Of a stretch of 64,000 bases of DNA, positions 9,616-20,989 are shown one piece after another. This DNA is from Tausonia pullulans (taxonomy: Eukaryota > Basidiomycota > Tremellomycetes > Cystofilobasidiales > Mrakiaceae), in assembly GCA_951802195.1 (NCBI GenBank), contig OX637621.1:1674001-1738000 (forward strand), in the 5' to 3' direction. The position numbers and the translations under genes are program-made. The notes under the pieces were generated by a model. It ran no database searches. It was not told the origin of the DNA and saw only the letters and a list, made by a program, of their open reading frames with translations. Numbering within the stretch: the first letter of the stretch is position 1; each line of letters begins with the position of its first letter.

Positions 9616-12421
9616 TCATCCAACCCAAACAAGTCCGACCCCCCATGTGTCCGAGGCACGCGACGTCGTTGCAATCCCACTGACGCAGATGAACGTCGTC
9701 GTTGGTCGATGCTGCTGCAGGTGCTGGCCATTTGCGGATGTGATACGGACGTCAAGTGCGGCTTGGACTGTGCGGCGAGAGAAAGACGAGTCAATGGTAG
9801 AACGATGATGAAAGCAAGGTAGGACGCAGACGGACTGGATGCCGGGGAGATTGTGGCCTTGTGAAATACGCGGAGGGAGAAGGCAGATGCGAGCGAAGCG
9901 CTCAGCGCAGCCTCTGCCGAGGCCGAGAGCGAACTGAGGGAGCCTGGAACGCGGTCGTCGAAGAATCAGAAAGTGGAGGATGAAGGACTTGAAGAGAGAT
10001 AGAGCGCCGACACTCACCAGCGTCCTTCCACCCTCCGGCGCCCCACCTCGCCTCCCCAAGTTCAAAGACCACCTCCTCCCACTCTCCCACACCCTGCTCG
10101 TCCGCTCCTCCTCCCCAGGAGCTCCAGACGGGCCCAGGCACCTCCGGCGTCGGCCGATCGTCATCCTCGTCTTCTTCCTCCGAAAGGGGCTTGGCCGGCC
10201 GCCCAGTGTGCGCAGAGACCTGCCACTCAATGCGCGCGTTCTTCGGCAGCTCTCTCGCGAGAACGTACAACGTCGGAGGCCGGTGCACTGACGACGATGG
10301 CATGAGCGCCTCATAGCCCGTCTCCCAAGCGGCTCGCACACCATTGAGGTCCTGCCAGTCGTCAAGCCATGCGACGCAACCCTCCAGGTACCCCTTGGGG
10401 AAGTTCCCGCCGGTGCCCTCGTGGAGGGCGAGGAGGATCGACCGAACGTGCTTGAGTGAGAGAGCGGCCTGGAGTGGGAGATCCTTGGGAGAGGCGAGGT
10501 TGAGCGTCGCCGGGATGAGGGGGATTTGACCGGCGAGAGTGATGCGCTCGTTGACGATGACAGCTTGGCTGTAGGGGCCAATGTTGGCCTTGGGAAAGGT
10601 TGGTTCGTCAGCGGGAAGATCGTGGTCGCTCTAGGGACTCGAGGAGAGGCAAGAAGCTCACCGGCGCCCAATGACTCAGCCCTTGAACGTGCAGTGCCTT
10701 CCTCCCCTCTTCAGGGCCATCGAACGCGACCGCCTCAAGTCGCACGCGCTCTCCATCTTGAGGCATGCGAATGCCGACACATGCCCGCGTCGGCGGACTC
10801 GAGCCAAAGAACGTCCGGTAGACCGTGTTAACGCGCGGGAAGAGGCTCATCTCGGAGATGAGGAGCGAGATGGAGGCGATCGAAGTGAGCGAGAGAGAGT
10901 GCTCGGCGAGAGTCGCTAGAGTAAGGAAGAGAGAGTTCAGTCGAAATGAGCGGCCTGGTCTCGCCAGAACGCGCGTAACGCACCCCGGAGGTTCTGGAAG
11001 CACGCGACGACCTCGTCCTCAATGTCCTTGAATGGTCCAGCCTTCGCCTGGCGCTTGTCCTTGCCATTGAACGCCGTCACGTCACCGACGGCTACCCAAC
11101 CTCCTCGACGGGCAAAGCTCGTCTCCCCGCTGTTTTCAACCGGCCCCGGCGAGGCGTTACTCTCCTCCTTTGCGTTCCTTTCGTCCGAAGGAGAGCTTAT
11201 TCTCCACGAATCGGCAGCCGAGCCCCGCACGGACTCAGCCTCATCGTCGAGGAGGTCGGGCTCGCCCCCGAGCAACTCGAGCAGTCCCTTGTTCGAGGGG
11301 ATGCGGTGGTCTGGCTTGGGGACGAGTGAGGCTCGCTGGATCTTGAGATGCGCGACGGGCGCAAAGTCAGAGGGGTCAGTGGTGACGATGGTGGTCTCGT
11401 CGCTGTGAGGCGGGAGGTTAGTGAGCTGCAAGGTAAGGGATCGAGGGCGTCGGACGTCGGGTTGAGAAGAGGACGAACAGCTGAACGCGCGAGTGGAAGA
11501 GCGGGCAGTCGAGAGTGAGCGTTTCGTACTCGCCGCCCTCGCCACAAATATGCGACCCGTACGTGTCGTTCTGAAAAGTGGAAGACAACGGCGTCAATGT
11601 TCTACCTCTCGACAGTATGAGTTGAGGCGCCTGCGGACTCACTAGCTTCCGGAGTGTCGGCTCCATCTGGCCGAGTGTCTTGCCGAGATGCTTCTCGAGG
11701 AGTCCCGCCCCAGCAACCTTGATGAGGACCGAGGTCAATCCCGAGTTGATCATCTCCGTCATAAGCTCCGACTGGGAACGCTGCCAGAGGTAGGCGAGCG
11801 GGGTAAGTTTCAGTCGGGCGCAGACGTGTTCGACGCGGACCCGCTGGTACGAGGAGAGAATCGCCCCAACAGATACGGCCTCAAGGTCCGGGTGGTTGAT
11901 CTGAGAGGAACAGGTAGCGGGACAAAGTCAGTGGGCAGACAAGTGACAGGTTGTGTGCGTCAGCGCACATTAGACCCACCTTGACCTCGCTCAAAAGTTC
12001 GTAGAGATCCTCCGTCTCGTCTCCCTTGGTACCCCCTCCTCCTGCTGCTGAGACGCTCTCTCTGGAGGACCCCTGCTCAACATCGTCCCTGTCGGCGGAA
12101 CCCGTGCGCGCGCCGTAGTCGCCTGCGACGTTGAGGGCGCCCCCAGTGATGACGCGCCGATAGAGCGGCAGGTCCAGGGCCTCGGCGAGCAGCGGGATGA
12201 GACTGAGTCCGACCGTCTGGTACATGAACGAATCCATCTCGTCTGAAGCAGGGCGAGCTGTCAGACGCATGGAGTGGACGCGACAGAAGACCGGACGACG
12301 CACCGACGGCCGGCGGCGGGACGAGACTCGCGACGGCGATAGGAGTGTGGCCCTGGGCGACAGCGTGCATAAGATTGAAGCATGAGTCCTTGCCTCCGGA
12401 GAGGAGTCCGACGACCTTCAT
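9616..12421 (-). CDS. DPH6: Diphthine-ammonia ligase DPH6 with two C-terminal Rid-like domains
   Basis: DPH6 carries out the last step of diphthamide synthesis on elongation factor 2: ATP-dependent amidation of diphthine in the cytoplasm. The start is ATG 12421-12419 and the protein opens MKVVGLLSGGKDSCFNLMH, containing the PP-loop SGGKDS that binds ATP. Following exons give DEMDSFMYQTVGLSLIP, the block RRVITGGALN, VEHVCARLKLTPLAYLWQRS, and HICGEGGEYETLTLDCPLF, all diagnostic of the ATP_bind_4/DPH6 family. The C-terminal half holds two YjgF/Rid-type domains: one around 10700-10830, one starting ANIGPYSQAVIVNERITLAG around 10520-10580 and running to WGVGLVWVG at stop 9616-9618. Fungal Dph6 proteins commonly have this fusion. 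Roughly nine exons are needed; the last acceptors (after 9990 and near 9780) were set by frame and are less certain. It diverges from uS11m across 280 bp. Confidence 0.88.
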
Positions 12422-12701
12422 GGTGCTGCTGCTGGGTGCTCTTCCGGGTTCGTTGCGGTTTCGACCGGACCTGTCGTCTGAGCCTCAGCCGGTTCTCAGC
12501 GGGCGGCGCGTACCAGCGGAAAAAAGCGGGGGCGGGAATCGAGTCGACCCAGTCGCGACGACCTTCTCTTCTCTCGAGACCTCGACCACCAAAGACGCTC
12601 CAACTCCCTAGAGCAGCCTCGGCCCAGCAGCTCCGCTCCCAAGGGCCTTTCTCCCCTCTCTTTCCCGTCATCTTCCCCCTTCCCGTCCCGCGATTGCAGG
12701 A

Positions 12702-14038
12702 ATGTTTCGTTCCGTCCGGTCCCTTGCGGTCGCCGCCTCGTCCTCTTCTTGCGCCGTCGCCTCGTCCTCCCGCCGGACGCTCTCCGTCTCGGTGCCCTCG
12801 CTCGCAGACGGCCACTTCCCCGAGTTCCCCAAGCAGAACCTCCACGATCTGCACGTCCGCCAGAAGGCCGCCGACAAGGCCACCGGCGAGGTAAAGGTCC
12901 ACAAGGCGCTCCCGACGCCCAAGGAGGGCGAGCGCCCTCAGGTCGCTCCCCCCAAGGACGCCTCCTCCTCGCCATCAGCATCGCCGATGGACCCTTCCTC
13001 TTCTCACTATGCCTCTATCATCCACCCCGACCCGCTCGCGCCTCCGGAGAAGCCGCGGCCGTCAAAGAGCGGGCTCCTTCGGCCCGCAGGAGTGACCGCT
13101 GCGTCCCTCTTCCCCTCCCCCTTGTCCTCCTCTTCTTCCTCCTCCCCCTCCTCATCTCAGGCGCTTGGCCGAACGCCTTTCAATGCTTCGCGACGCCTCG
13201 AGCCGCTCTCAAACACATCGTCCGCCAGGGGAGCGCTCATCGGTCACGGCGCCTTCTACCCTGTTACGCGCGCACCCATCGAATCGCTCGTCGACGACAC
13301 TCCGACGCTCCTCATCTCGATTCGGGTCTCGTCTAACAATACCAAGGCCAACGTCTCGTGGTTTGACCGCCCGTGGCTCGACAAGGCTGCCAACGTGAAG
13401 CACGTGCTCTCAAACGCAACCTTCTCCGGAGGAACCCTTGGGTTCAAGAATGCTGCGTCCGGCAGTCCCGAGGCCGGTCATCAGGTCGTCTCGGCTGCGT
13501 TCCGACGGGTGGAGGAGGAGGCTCAGAAGCAGCTCGCCGTCAGGCAGGCTCGGATGCTCGAGAAGGCTCGCGCCGACCGGGAGCGTGGCCGGCAGTTCGA
13601 GGAGGAGGAGCTCGAGCGCGAGCGTGCGTTCGTCGAGCAGGAGCAGGCGGCCGTCGCTCGGGGCGAGAGGTCGCGGCCGAGGCAATGGAGGGGTCAGAGG
13701 CCTCCCCCGCCGAATACGACGTTCAACGACGACGCCATCCTGCAGGCCGAGGAGGGTCGCGCGGGCTATGTCGGTCAGCTTGGAGCCTACGTTCGGGTCC
13801 ACCTCAATGGCTTCGGCAAGGGTCGTGAGGCCTTTGCGACGGCGCTCCTCTCCCCGGAGGGTGAGGTGATGCGTTCCATGGTCGTCGCTCTCTCGGACCA
13901 CACCGATGTCCTGTCAGTTAATCGCAGGCGGAATCATGCCGCTTTGCTTGCCCGTTCCTTGCTGACAGCGCCCGCGCCTTGCCTGCCCTCCCTCGCAGTC
14001 GCGGCCACAACCGCCTTCGGTCGCGGAGGCGTGTCTGA
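12702..14038 (+). CDS. MRPS11: Mitochondrial small ribosomal subunit protein uS11m (MRPS11; yeast Mrps18)
   Basis: Two exons, 12702-13912 and 13999-14038. The N-terminus MFRSVRSLAVAASSSS is a typical mitochondrial presequence. The uS11 core can be followed: TLLISIRVSSNNTKANVSW (first strands, with the conserved N-N-T), LSNATFSGGTLGFKNA, GSPEAGHQVVSAAF, then VHLNGFGKGREAFATALL, and after the intron DVLRGHNRLRSRRRV, equivalent to the bacterial HNGCRPPKRRRV tail that contacts 16S rRNA at the platform. The intron restores exactly this tail, which supports the identification. The protein (about 416 residues) is some three times longer than bacterial S11. It has about 165 extra residues before the core and a charged Glu/Arg coiled-coil-like insertion of about 75 residues (13510-13730) in the middle of the fold. 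A strict homology search has not been possible here. Confidence 0.82.
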
Positions 14039-14873
14039 GCGAGGTTGCGTCCCTCGCGGGTACAAAAAGAAGGAAAAATCAAAGTTTCGGAGGGGGAAGG
14101 GGAGGCTTGGGAAAGTGTTGCAATACATGGGCTTCCCCGGGCGAAGCTGTCAGCAAGCGATCTGAGAAGGATTTTTTCCCCTCACCCTTGAAGCAAGCTG
14201 TCTCAGTCAAGCAACATGCTAACTTGAGGCCGAAGATGCCAAACTCGCATGGGTCGAGGGTCAATTCGCTGGCACTACTCGATCCACGAGTCCGCGATCA
14301 ATTCATGCGACCCCGCCTGCCGGCCCTGGTTTCCTGTATATGCAGTATCGGCGACGAATGGGAGGGAGAGTTTCTCGTCATCGACCGGACAGGACAAGTT
14401 GTGGTCTTCTCTAAAATAGCAAGCGAGCGGGCGCAAGTCCGTGAGATGAAATGCATGAGAGGATGCGCCGGAGGCGGAGGGTGGCGGTGTAGTCGTTTTG
14501 TCTCTCATGTGCTCATGATGACAGCGTGATCGCTCCCCATGTATTCTTACTTACAAGGAAGGCAGAGCCAGATTGGATAACTACACAAGACAAACCCTAC
14601 GTCACCGGAGTTTCGCTGACTCGCAGCCAGCCAGCCTACATGGACAAGGAGAAGTACCCGGCGGGACAAAGGCATTGACCGGCGGCACCTTCCGCGCCTT
14701 CCGACGATCTCTTGGCCGCTTCCGACGTTCTCAGGAGTACTTGGCTTCTTTCGGCAGATAGACTGAGTACAGGACTCCCGGGATTCCTGTTATATGAAAG
14801 TGGAGGCAGCTCGCGTTCATGCAGCCAACCACTACCACCTCACCCGTCTCACACCAAAGAACCATTTCCGCAC
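14039..14873. other. Intergenic region between uS11m and the aspartic-protease-like gene
   Basis: About 835 bp with the 3' end of uS11m and the promoter/leader of the next gene. No convincing exon is seen. The downstream protein is glycosylation-site rich, so a signal-peptide exon might be hidden here, but I could not find one joined by good splice sites. Confidence 0.4.
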
Positions 14874-17025
14874 ATGTCCGCGCTCTCCGCCAACCCTGCC
14901 TTCCTTGGCAGCAGCAACTACACGACCTTCCCCCTCTACAGCGACGCGTAAGTAGTATTTATGCTCGCTCTAGCTTCTCCCTTCCCATGCTGACCCAGTT
15001 CCCGCCTCTCCTTCAACTAGCTTCTCGTACTCGAGCCTCATTCAGGTTGACATCGGCACGCCCAGCCAGAGGCTCAACCTCTCCCTTGCCTTCAGCCTGT
15101 CTTACCCTGTACTCCCAGCTGCTGGCTGCGTGAGTCCCCCTGGCGAACCCCCTTCTCCTCTCTTCCCCTTTCCCTCCTCCATCCGTGCCTGACACCTGCT
15201 CCCCTCACAGTATCTTTGGTATCGCGAGTCCCCCGCCGGGGTGTCAGTGCCCTGCTTGCCTCCGAGCTCCTTCACATTCGACCCGGCCAAGTCGACGTCA
15301 TTCGTTGTAGGTAGTTAGTCCTGACACGCATCATCTCAACTCTGACAGAACCATTGCTCTTGTTCATCCTAGAACCTCTCGGACACGACCAACACCGACC
15401 CCCCTGTCGGCGTTTTCGGAGTCGAGGGCAGCTGGGCGTCCGACAACATCAAGCTCTCTGACGCCGGGGGAAACAACACTTTCGAGGTTTCGGCGCTGCC
15501 CTTCGCTGAGATCTACAAGTCAATGCCATTCAGCTTGGGGGCTTCGGGGATATCGGAGCCCGGAAGTCACTCGCAGGGCGGTTTGGGCCTTGGCTACGAG
15601 GTACGTGGTGACCATCTTCCCTCTCTGTGCTGTTCTTCGAATGCCCTACTAACCTCATTAGTCCACATTGCAGAAATCTTGGGCTGACGAGATTCCCTTC
15701 ATCGGTCGGGGTGCTGGCTCCAGCGTTAACTCCAGCTGGACCGTCGGTGTCGACATCCCCCGCGACAGCAACGGCACTGGTGCTCTTACATGGGGTGGCG
15801 TCTCGACCGAGTACCGGTCGAAAAACTCGTGAGTGATACGTGGGTCAGGGGCTCCGCCTGACTTAGCAGACACATTTGGCTAATCACTCCCCTGTTGGCC
15901 GGTCACAGCACGTATGTCCCGACTTGGACGTACGAAGAATTTAACAAGGAAAATGGGACATCGATCTCGGTCTCCGGCCCTTGGATCGTTCTCGTCAGTG
16001 GCCTTGCTACTTCTTGCCCGATGCCTGACTGATATCACTTCCCTCGTCCTCCCCAGCTCGACGGCCTCAGTTTCAACGGCGTTAACATCGAGCTCGCAAA
16101 CCCGAACAAGACCTCCGACGAGGGCCTCAACATTCCCGGAAAACACTGGGCCTTCCTTGAGCCTGCAGGCAGCACAATTATGGTTCCCAACTGGGTCAAC
16201 GAGTGTGTCCATTTATCTGACCCGCCCCCTTGCTGATGCCGCCGACTGACGAGGATATTAGAGCCATCTTCGGCCCCAAGGGCCTGAACCTGCCCCACGT
16301 CGTCGACCGCTCCAACCTCACGGTTCCCTGTGACCTCGCAGGCAACCTCACTTTCAAGGTCCGCTTGCACATCTTGTCACTGTCCGCTCAGGCTTTTAAC
16401 CCCCCGTTTTTGTCCAGATCGGTGGCTCGGACTTCACCATGGACCACCGCGACCTCGTCTACAGGAACGCCACCACCGGGGTGCGCAACCATCCGCCTTC
16501 GAAGCTCACACCCATGCTTCACATTGACATTGGATCTTTCGGTTCCTTAGGAATGCAGCAGTGGCCTCAGTGCCTACGGACCCTGGAGCAAGTCGGACAT
16601 CTTCTCCCAGTTTGATGGATACACATTTGGCGGCCCGTACGTCCTCTCCCCCTCTCTCCCATTCTCGTCCTCCTCGAGTCTCGTCCGCTATAGATCTCAA
16701 CGATATGGCCTCTCCTCTCCATGCCCAGCTTCTTCCGCTCTGTCTACACTTCACTCTACGTCGAGATCTCGAACAACAACGTCACCAAGTCGGTCAGTCC
16801 CCGCTCCCTTCCTATCCACTCGTTGCTTCCATTTCGCCGCTCGAACACTGATCGTTCTCTCAACCCTTTTAGATCGTCGGCTTCATTCAGAAGCCCATAC
16901 AGGCCGCCCCTCCTGCTTCCATCGGCAGCAGCAGCGGCGGAACCTCCTCGGCGTCGGTCAAGTCCAAGATGGCCAGTGGACTCGTCATGTCCGCTCTCCT
17001 TGCCCTCTGGGGCGGCCTCGTTTGA
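14874..17025 (+). CDS. GPI-type aspartic-protease-fold protein lacking both catalytic Asp motifs
   Basis: About a dozen short exons encode an A1-pepsin-like protein. Family landmarks are LIQVDIGTPSQRLNLSLAF, then YLWYRES and FDPAKSTSF, GGLGLGYE, and GVDIPRDSNGTGALTWGGV, with a C-terminal Ser/Gly stretch followed by SGLVMSALLALWGGLV, a typical GPI-attachment tail, at stop 17023-17025. Where a protease has DTGSS the protein reads LAFSLSYPVL, and where the second DTG/DSG should be it reads LEPAGSTIMVP. Neither catalytic Asp is present, so peptidase activity is not expected. Many N-glycosylation sequons (NYT, NLS, NNT, NSS, NGT, NKT, NLT, NAT, NVT) fit a cell-surface glycoprotein. The chosen start lacks a signal peptide, so a 5' exon is probably missing. 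All inferred introns keep frame, which argues against a decaying pseudogene. The role is unknown; ligand binding or adhesion are guesses. Confidence 0.75.
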
Positions 17026-17791
17026 GACAGAAACGCACCCACCACCAGCACGCACACTCACGAATACGCATTTGGCCACGACTCAAGATGTACACTAGGG
17101 AACTTGCATAGGCACAAGACGGACAAATGTCGATAGCTCTTCCTGTTCTACTGCTGACGGACGAGAAAAGCGATTCCGGGCCTGGTGAAGCCCGTCGAGG
17201 AACGAGCAGCCCGGCGGATACCAGTGGCGACGATGTTTTCAACGAGACTGAGACGGCATAAATAAGTGACCGGCATCCTCATTGGAGTGACTCCGAATGG
17301 GAGAAAGGGAGAAGAGTGCTACTCGAGCCAGGAAACTCAATTCTCTCAGGAGACACAGATGATCGAAAAGGAAAAAAAGAGTGCATCTAGTCGTCTCAGG
17401 AAATCCCCAAGAAAGAAAAGGCCCAGAAGATGAACGGAGGAGAGATGGCGGGAGTGGCAGGAATGAAGAGGGCGTCGCGGAGGAAGACGGAGGGTGAGGG
17501 TACAAAGGAGAGTGCAGGGCTCTATAGGTGGGAAAGGAGGGAACAGGGATTCGTGAGAGTCGTAACAACCGTCGAGGGTGTAATGGAACAAAAAAAAATG
17601 TAGAACAATCTGCTAGAGATCTTTTTGTTGGGTCTAAAGAACAGTCAAAGAAAAGTAGAACAGGAAACAGAACAATGACGAGAAGGCGGTGGGGACACGG
17701 GCTCCTGTCCCGGCCACACCAACCTTCTGTCCCTTGCTCCTCTCTCGGCTCGCGAAGGAGGTAGCTAGGCGCGGACTACATCACTCCTCAC
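17026..17791. other. Convergent 3' region
   Basis: About 765 bp between two genes that face each other; it should contain both 3' UTRs. Purine-rich on the plus strand, with short A runs (17588-17597). No gene, tRNA or repeat family recognised. Confidence 0.5.
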
Positions 17792-19000
17792 TTAGAGGGG
17801 GGCAGTGAAGAGGGAGGAGATGTTGAACGACGAGGTGACGTCGGAGACGTTGCCGAAAGTCGAGTTGAAGCAGAACGAGGTAGCGTTGCCACCGACAACC
17901 TGCGAGACGTTCCAGAGCTGGGTCTCGTTGACCGGGGACGAGGCGAAAGTTCCGTTGTAAAGGACATCGTCGGTGTTGTAGACAACGAGGGTGTTGTTAG
18001 GGCAGATGAGCGACGCGTTGGGGGCAGCGGTGGCCTCGGCCGGGGCAGCGTTGGGCGAGTACTCTGCAAGAATGACGGAATGGTCAGCGATGAGGTCTTC
18101 ACTGCAGGCTAGATAAGAGCAAGAGACTCACCAGCAGCGGCGGTGGTGGTGGCAGCGGCGGCCTGCTCCTTGGTCTCGGTGGTGGGGGCAGCGGCGGCAG
18201 AAGCCTCAGAGGCGGGGGTAGTAGCCTCAACGGCGAGACGAGCGGCAACCTCAGAGGTGGTGGGAGCGGCCGCGGCCTCCTGGGTCGAGGTGGTGGTCGG
18301 CTCAGCCTCCTTGGTGGAGGTGGTCGCCGGGGCGGCGGCCTGGCTAGTGGAAGCCGAACCCGACGAGGAGCCGTCGGAGAAACCCCAAGATCCGGAGATG
18401 ACACCAACGGACTGGTCGGCGAAGAAAGAGAAGAGCGACGGCGAGAGGTCGAGGCCGTTGGACGGGCAGCCAGGGCACGAGTCCTTGATGGCGGCGGTAG
18501 TGGTCTTGCCACCGTACGTGATCCAGATCTCCTTGTTGCAGAGGTCGGACGGGTACGAGGTGCCGAACTGGATCGAGGACACCGCGACGGTGTCTGAAGG
18601 AGGGAGGGAGAGAGGAAAGTCAGATTTGCAGCACCATGTGGCGACGCGGCCAGAAGAGTAAGGCAGACGTACACTCAGAGTCCTGGTGGAGCTCTCCACA
18701 GGCGCCGAGTCCGACACCGGTGTTGTAGACTGACGCAAGAGGAAGGAAAAAAAAAGAAACGGGAGACGGTGACGTGGTCAGCAACTGAGGCGAGGGCGAG
18801 AGCGCGCCGATGATGCAAGACTCCTGCGTAGTTCTACGAGTCCAGTATGCGCGCGAGTGGCGCGCACACAATCAAAGATTCAGATAGCGACACTCACAAG
18901 TCATCCGGACGTCCGAAGCGTCGCGGGCAGCGAGGGGGGCAGGGGTCGGGGCGGCGATAGCGGCACCGGCGAGAACAGCGAGGGAAGCAAGGGCGAACAT
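17792..19000 (-). CDS. Secreted RlpA/expansin-like protein with double-psi beta-barrel
   Basis: The start ATG (19000-18998) opens a clear signal peptide, MFALASLAVLAGAAIAA, followed by a Pro/Ala propeptide-like stretch. Spliced exons give TFYNTGVGLGACGELH, EYTVAVSSIQFG, CNKEIWITYGGKTTTAAIKD, then SCPGCPSNGLDLS and GVISGSWGF. This is the double-psi beta-barrel of barwin/RlpA/expansin-like fungal proteins, with the conserved Asp and the paired cysteines. A Thr/Ser/Ala/Glu-rich linker of about 100 residues follows (18130-18340), then a second small region rich in N-glycosylation sequons (LVVYNTDDVLYNGTF, then FCFNSTFGNVSD) ending at TAA 17792-17794. Fungal relatives loosen or bind cell-wall polysaccharide and are often induced in interaction or fruiting stages. 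Enzymatic activity is not expected without a polysaccharide-cleaving domain. No GPI tail is evident. Confidence 0.82.
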
Positions 19001-20989
19001 TGTAGTTGAAAGGTGGTACGCGGGTGGCGGTGTGGTAGTTTTGCGAGTGATGGGAATGGGCACAAAGGCAAAAAGAGACAGTCGGGTAGAGCGCTAGGCT
19101 ACTGTGAAGGGAAGTGGACTGGGAGGGGGGAAAGGGTGAGAAGAGACTGAAGGATATGGACGAGAGAAGGAAGAAAAAGCAGCTCAAGAAAGCCTTTTTG
19201 AAGGCAAGGCAAGACGGGAGAGCCGGTCATGGGGGAACCGGAAGAAGGGGTTACCCCCCTGAAAGAAGGGCACTATCAGTCTCGTTTCTCCGTCGGATCG
19301 AGGCTCACGCTTCCTTCGGGGAGATTATGTTGATGATCGAAGGTTCGCTCGTGCGCGCGCATGCGGGGAGGAGGGAAGGCAAACGAGGGGGAGAGGGGAT
19401 CCCCAGAGACCAAGACTAAAATCGCCTGCGAGACCGAACGGTGCCTGTCGCATAAGCCGAGGTCGGTTTGGGTGGATATGAATGCGGGGCCAGAAAGAGG
19501 GTGAGGGGCGAAAAAGGGTGGTTGCACGGTGTCCGCAGCTAGCGAGGGAGAGGAGGAGTGTCTCGCCGGATCGGATCAGCCTGTCTGTCTCGCGCGAGCC
19601 TTCCCGGTCTGGCCTCCACTCTCGCTCCTCTGTTCCCCGCTTCCCGCTCCCTCGTTGCCGTCACGCGGACTGCGAACGTCCGTTCCTCGCACGGAGTCGT
19701 CCGGAGCCGATCCTTCAACACAGCCCTGTCGCATCCTTCCTCGTCCGCGGCCGAGGGCATAGAGCGGTGGTTTTTTTATCGATGCCTGCTCAAGGTGCGT
19801 GCTCGCTTTAAATCAGCCCGGCGAGGCCAGAAGCCGAAAGACCCTCGTACTTCGGCGAATGTTCATCATAGAAAGCAAAAGAAGCTAATGGTGCCTTCCC
19901 TTGAGTCATGTCGACATGTGGGAGGTCCAGGCCTCTTTCAGTTCGAAGTCCCTCACTCTTAAGAGAGGGCATATCCCTAGTTCCCTCGTCTATATTGCCA
20001 CACGGTTTCTGCCTCCCCCGAAAGGATGGCCTGGCAGGGTAGGGTGTCCACAGCTACAAGTGCCCAAGCAGCAGGGAGCGAGCGACTCCCACCCCTAATT
20101 TTGCTCGGACGGGCGCTGCGGTAAGCGTACGTCCTGTTGCCAAGTCCGACAGCTCTCCCTTCAACATCATGGCCTTTTCCTGCTCTGCGAATCACGAATC
20201 AATCTGTACAGATTCTGTGACGGCGAAGACCACAGCACGCGGGACAAAAGAGGATAGGGCGGGGAGGGGGAGTGGCGAATACGGAAGGCCAGTGAAGTGC
20301 AGACCAAACGATGTGCCTCAACCCTCAGACGCAGCCTAGCCGGTATCTCTCACCACGTCTACCTCCTGAGTTATTAGAGAGGAGTTCACCTGGTATCCCT
20401 AAGCAGCCATACGAGAGGAAGAACTTGTGTTGTCCGCTTCTCGAGTGACGCTCGACTCTCTGGCCGCAAGTGTTGCGTTCGGTGATGCGTCAACCAGCCG
20501 AGGCTCATACGGCCAGCACACTATTCGCCGTCGCTTGACTGGCTTGATTCGGAGCCACCTAGCCTCACAGAGCACAGATGAGCAACCTCTCCTTGAGAAC
20601 GGAAGGGCCGAGGGGGTCAGGGCGTCATTCCGAGCGAGTGCAGCCAGATCCGTCTCGCGCTCTCCAGCCTGCCTGTCTTCTGGTGGGCATTTGCACGGGT
20701 CGGAAGAGATGCATCCTTGTCCAAACTGGGGATAAGAGGAGGTCAGCCCTGCGCCTCCAGGGATTCGGCGTTCGGGTGAGCCAGGGAGGCTCTCGTCCGA
20801 AGCCGCCTGTCGCAGTTGAGAGCGAGCGGACCAGGCGCGCGTTGGGCAAAGGGAGGAGACAGTTCCTCGTCTGCGTCCTGCCTCGCTCCTACTCGTCACC
20901 CTCGAATGGATCTCAGCCCAACGTCGCCTTAATCCCGCCTTGTTCCTCTTCTCTTCCACTTCCCACCCCTACTGTCTCGCTAGCCCATC
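19001..20989. other. Long divergent intergenic region
   Basis: Two kilobases separate the expansin-like gene (-) from the pyrophosphokinase gene (+), by far the largest gene-free gap in the housekeeping part. The first 100 bp upstream of 19000 is the leader of the secreted protein. From 20880 to 20989 the DNA is C/T-rich, as expected for the PRS leader. Between them I see open frames on both strands but no family motif, no plausible exon chain and no tRNA. A lineage-specific or non-coding gene could be hidden here. Confidence 0.4.

Noticed and set aside
14874-17025. Active secreted aspartic protease
   Set aside because: Both catalytic Asp motifs are absent from the exons that otherwise align with the family.
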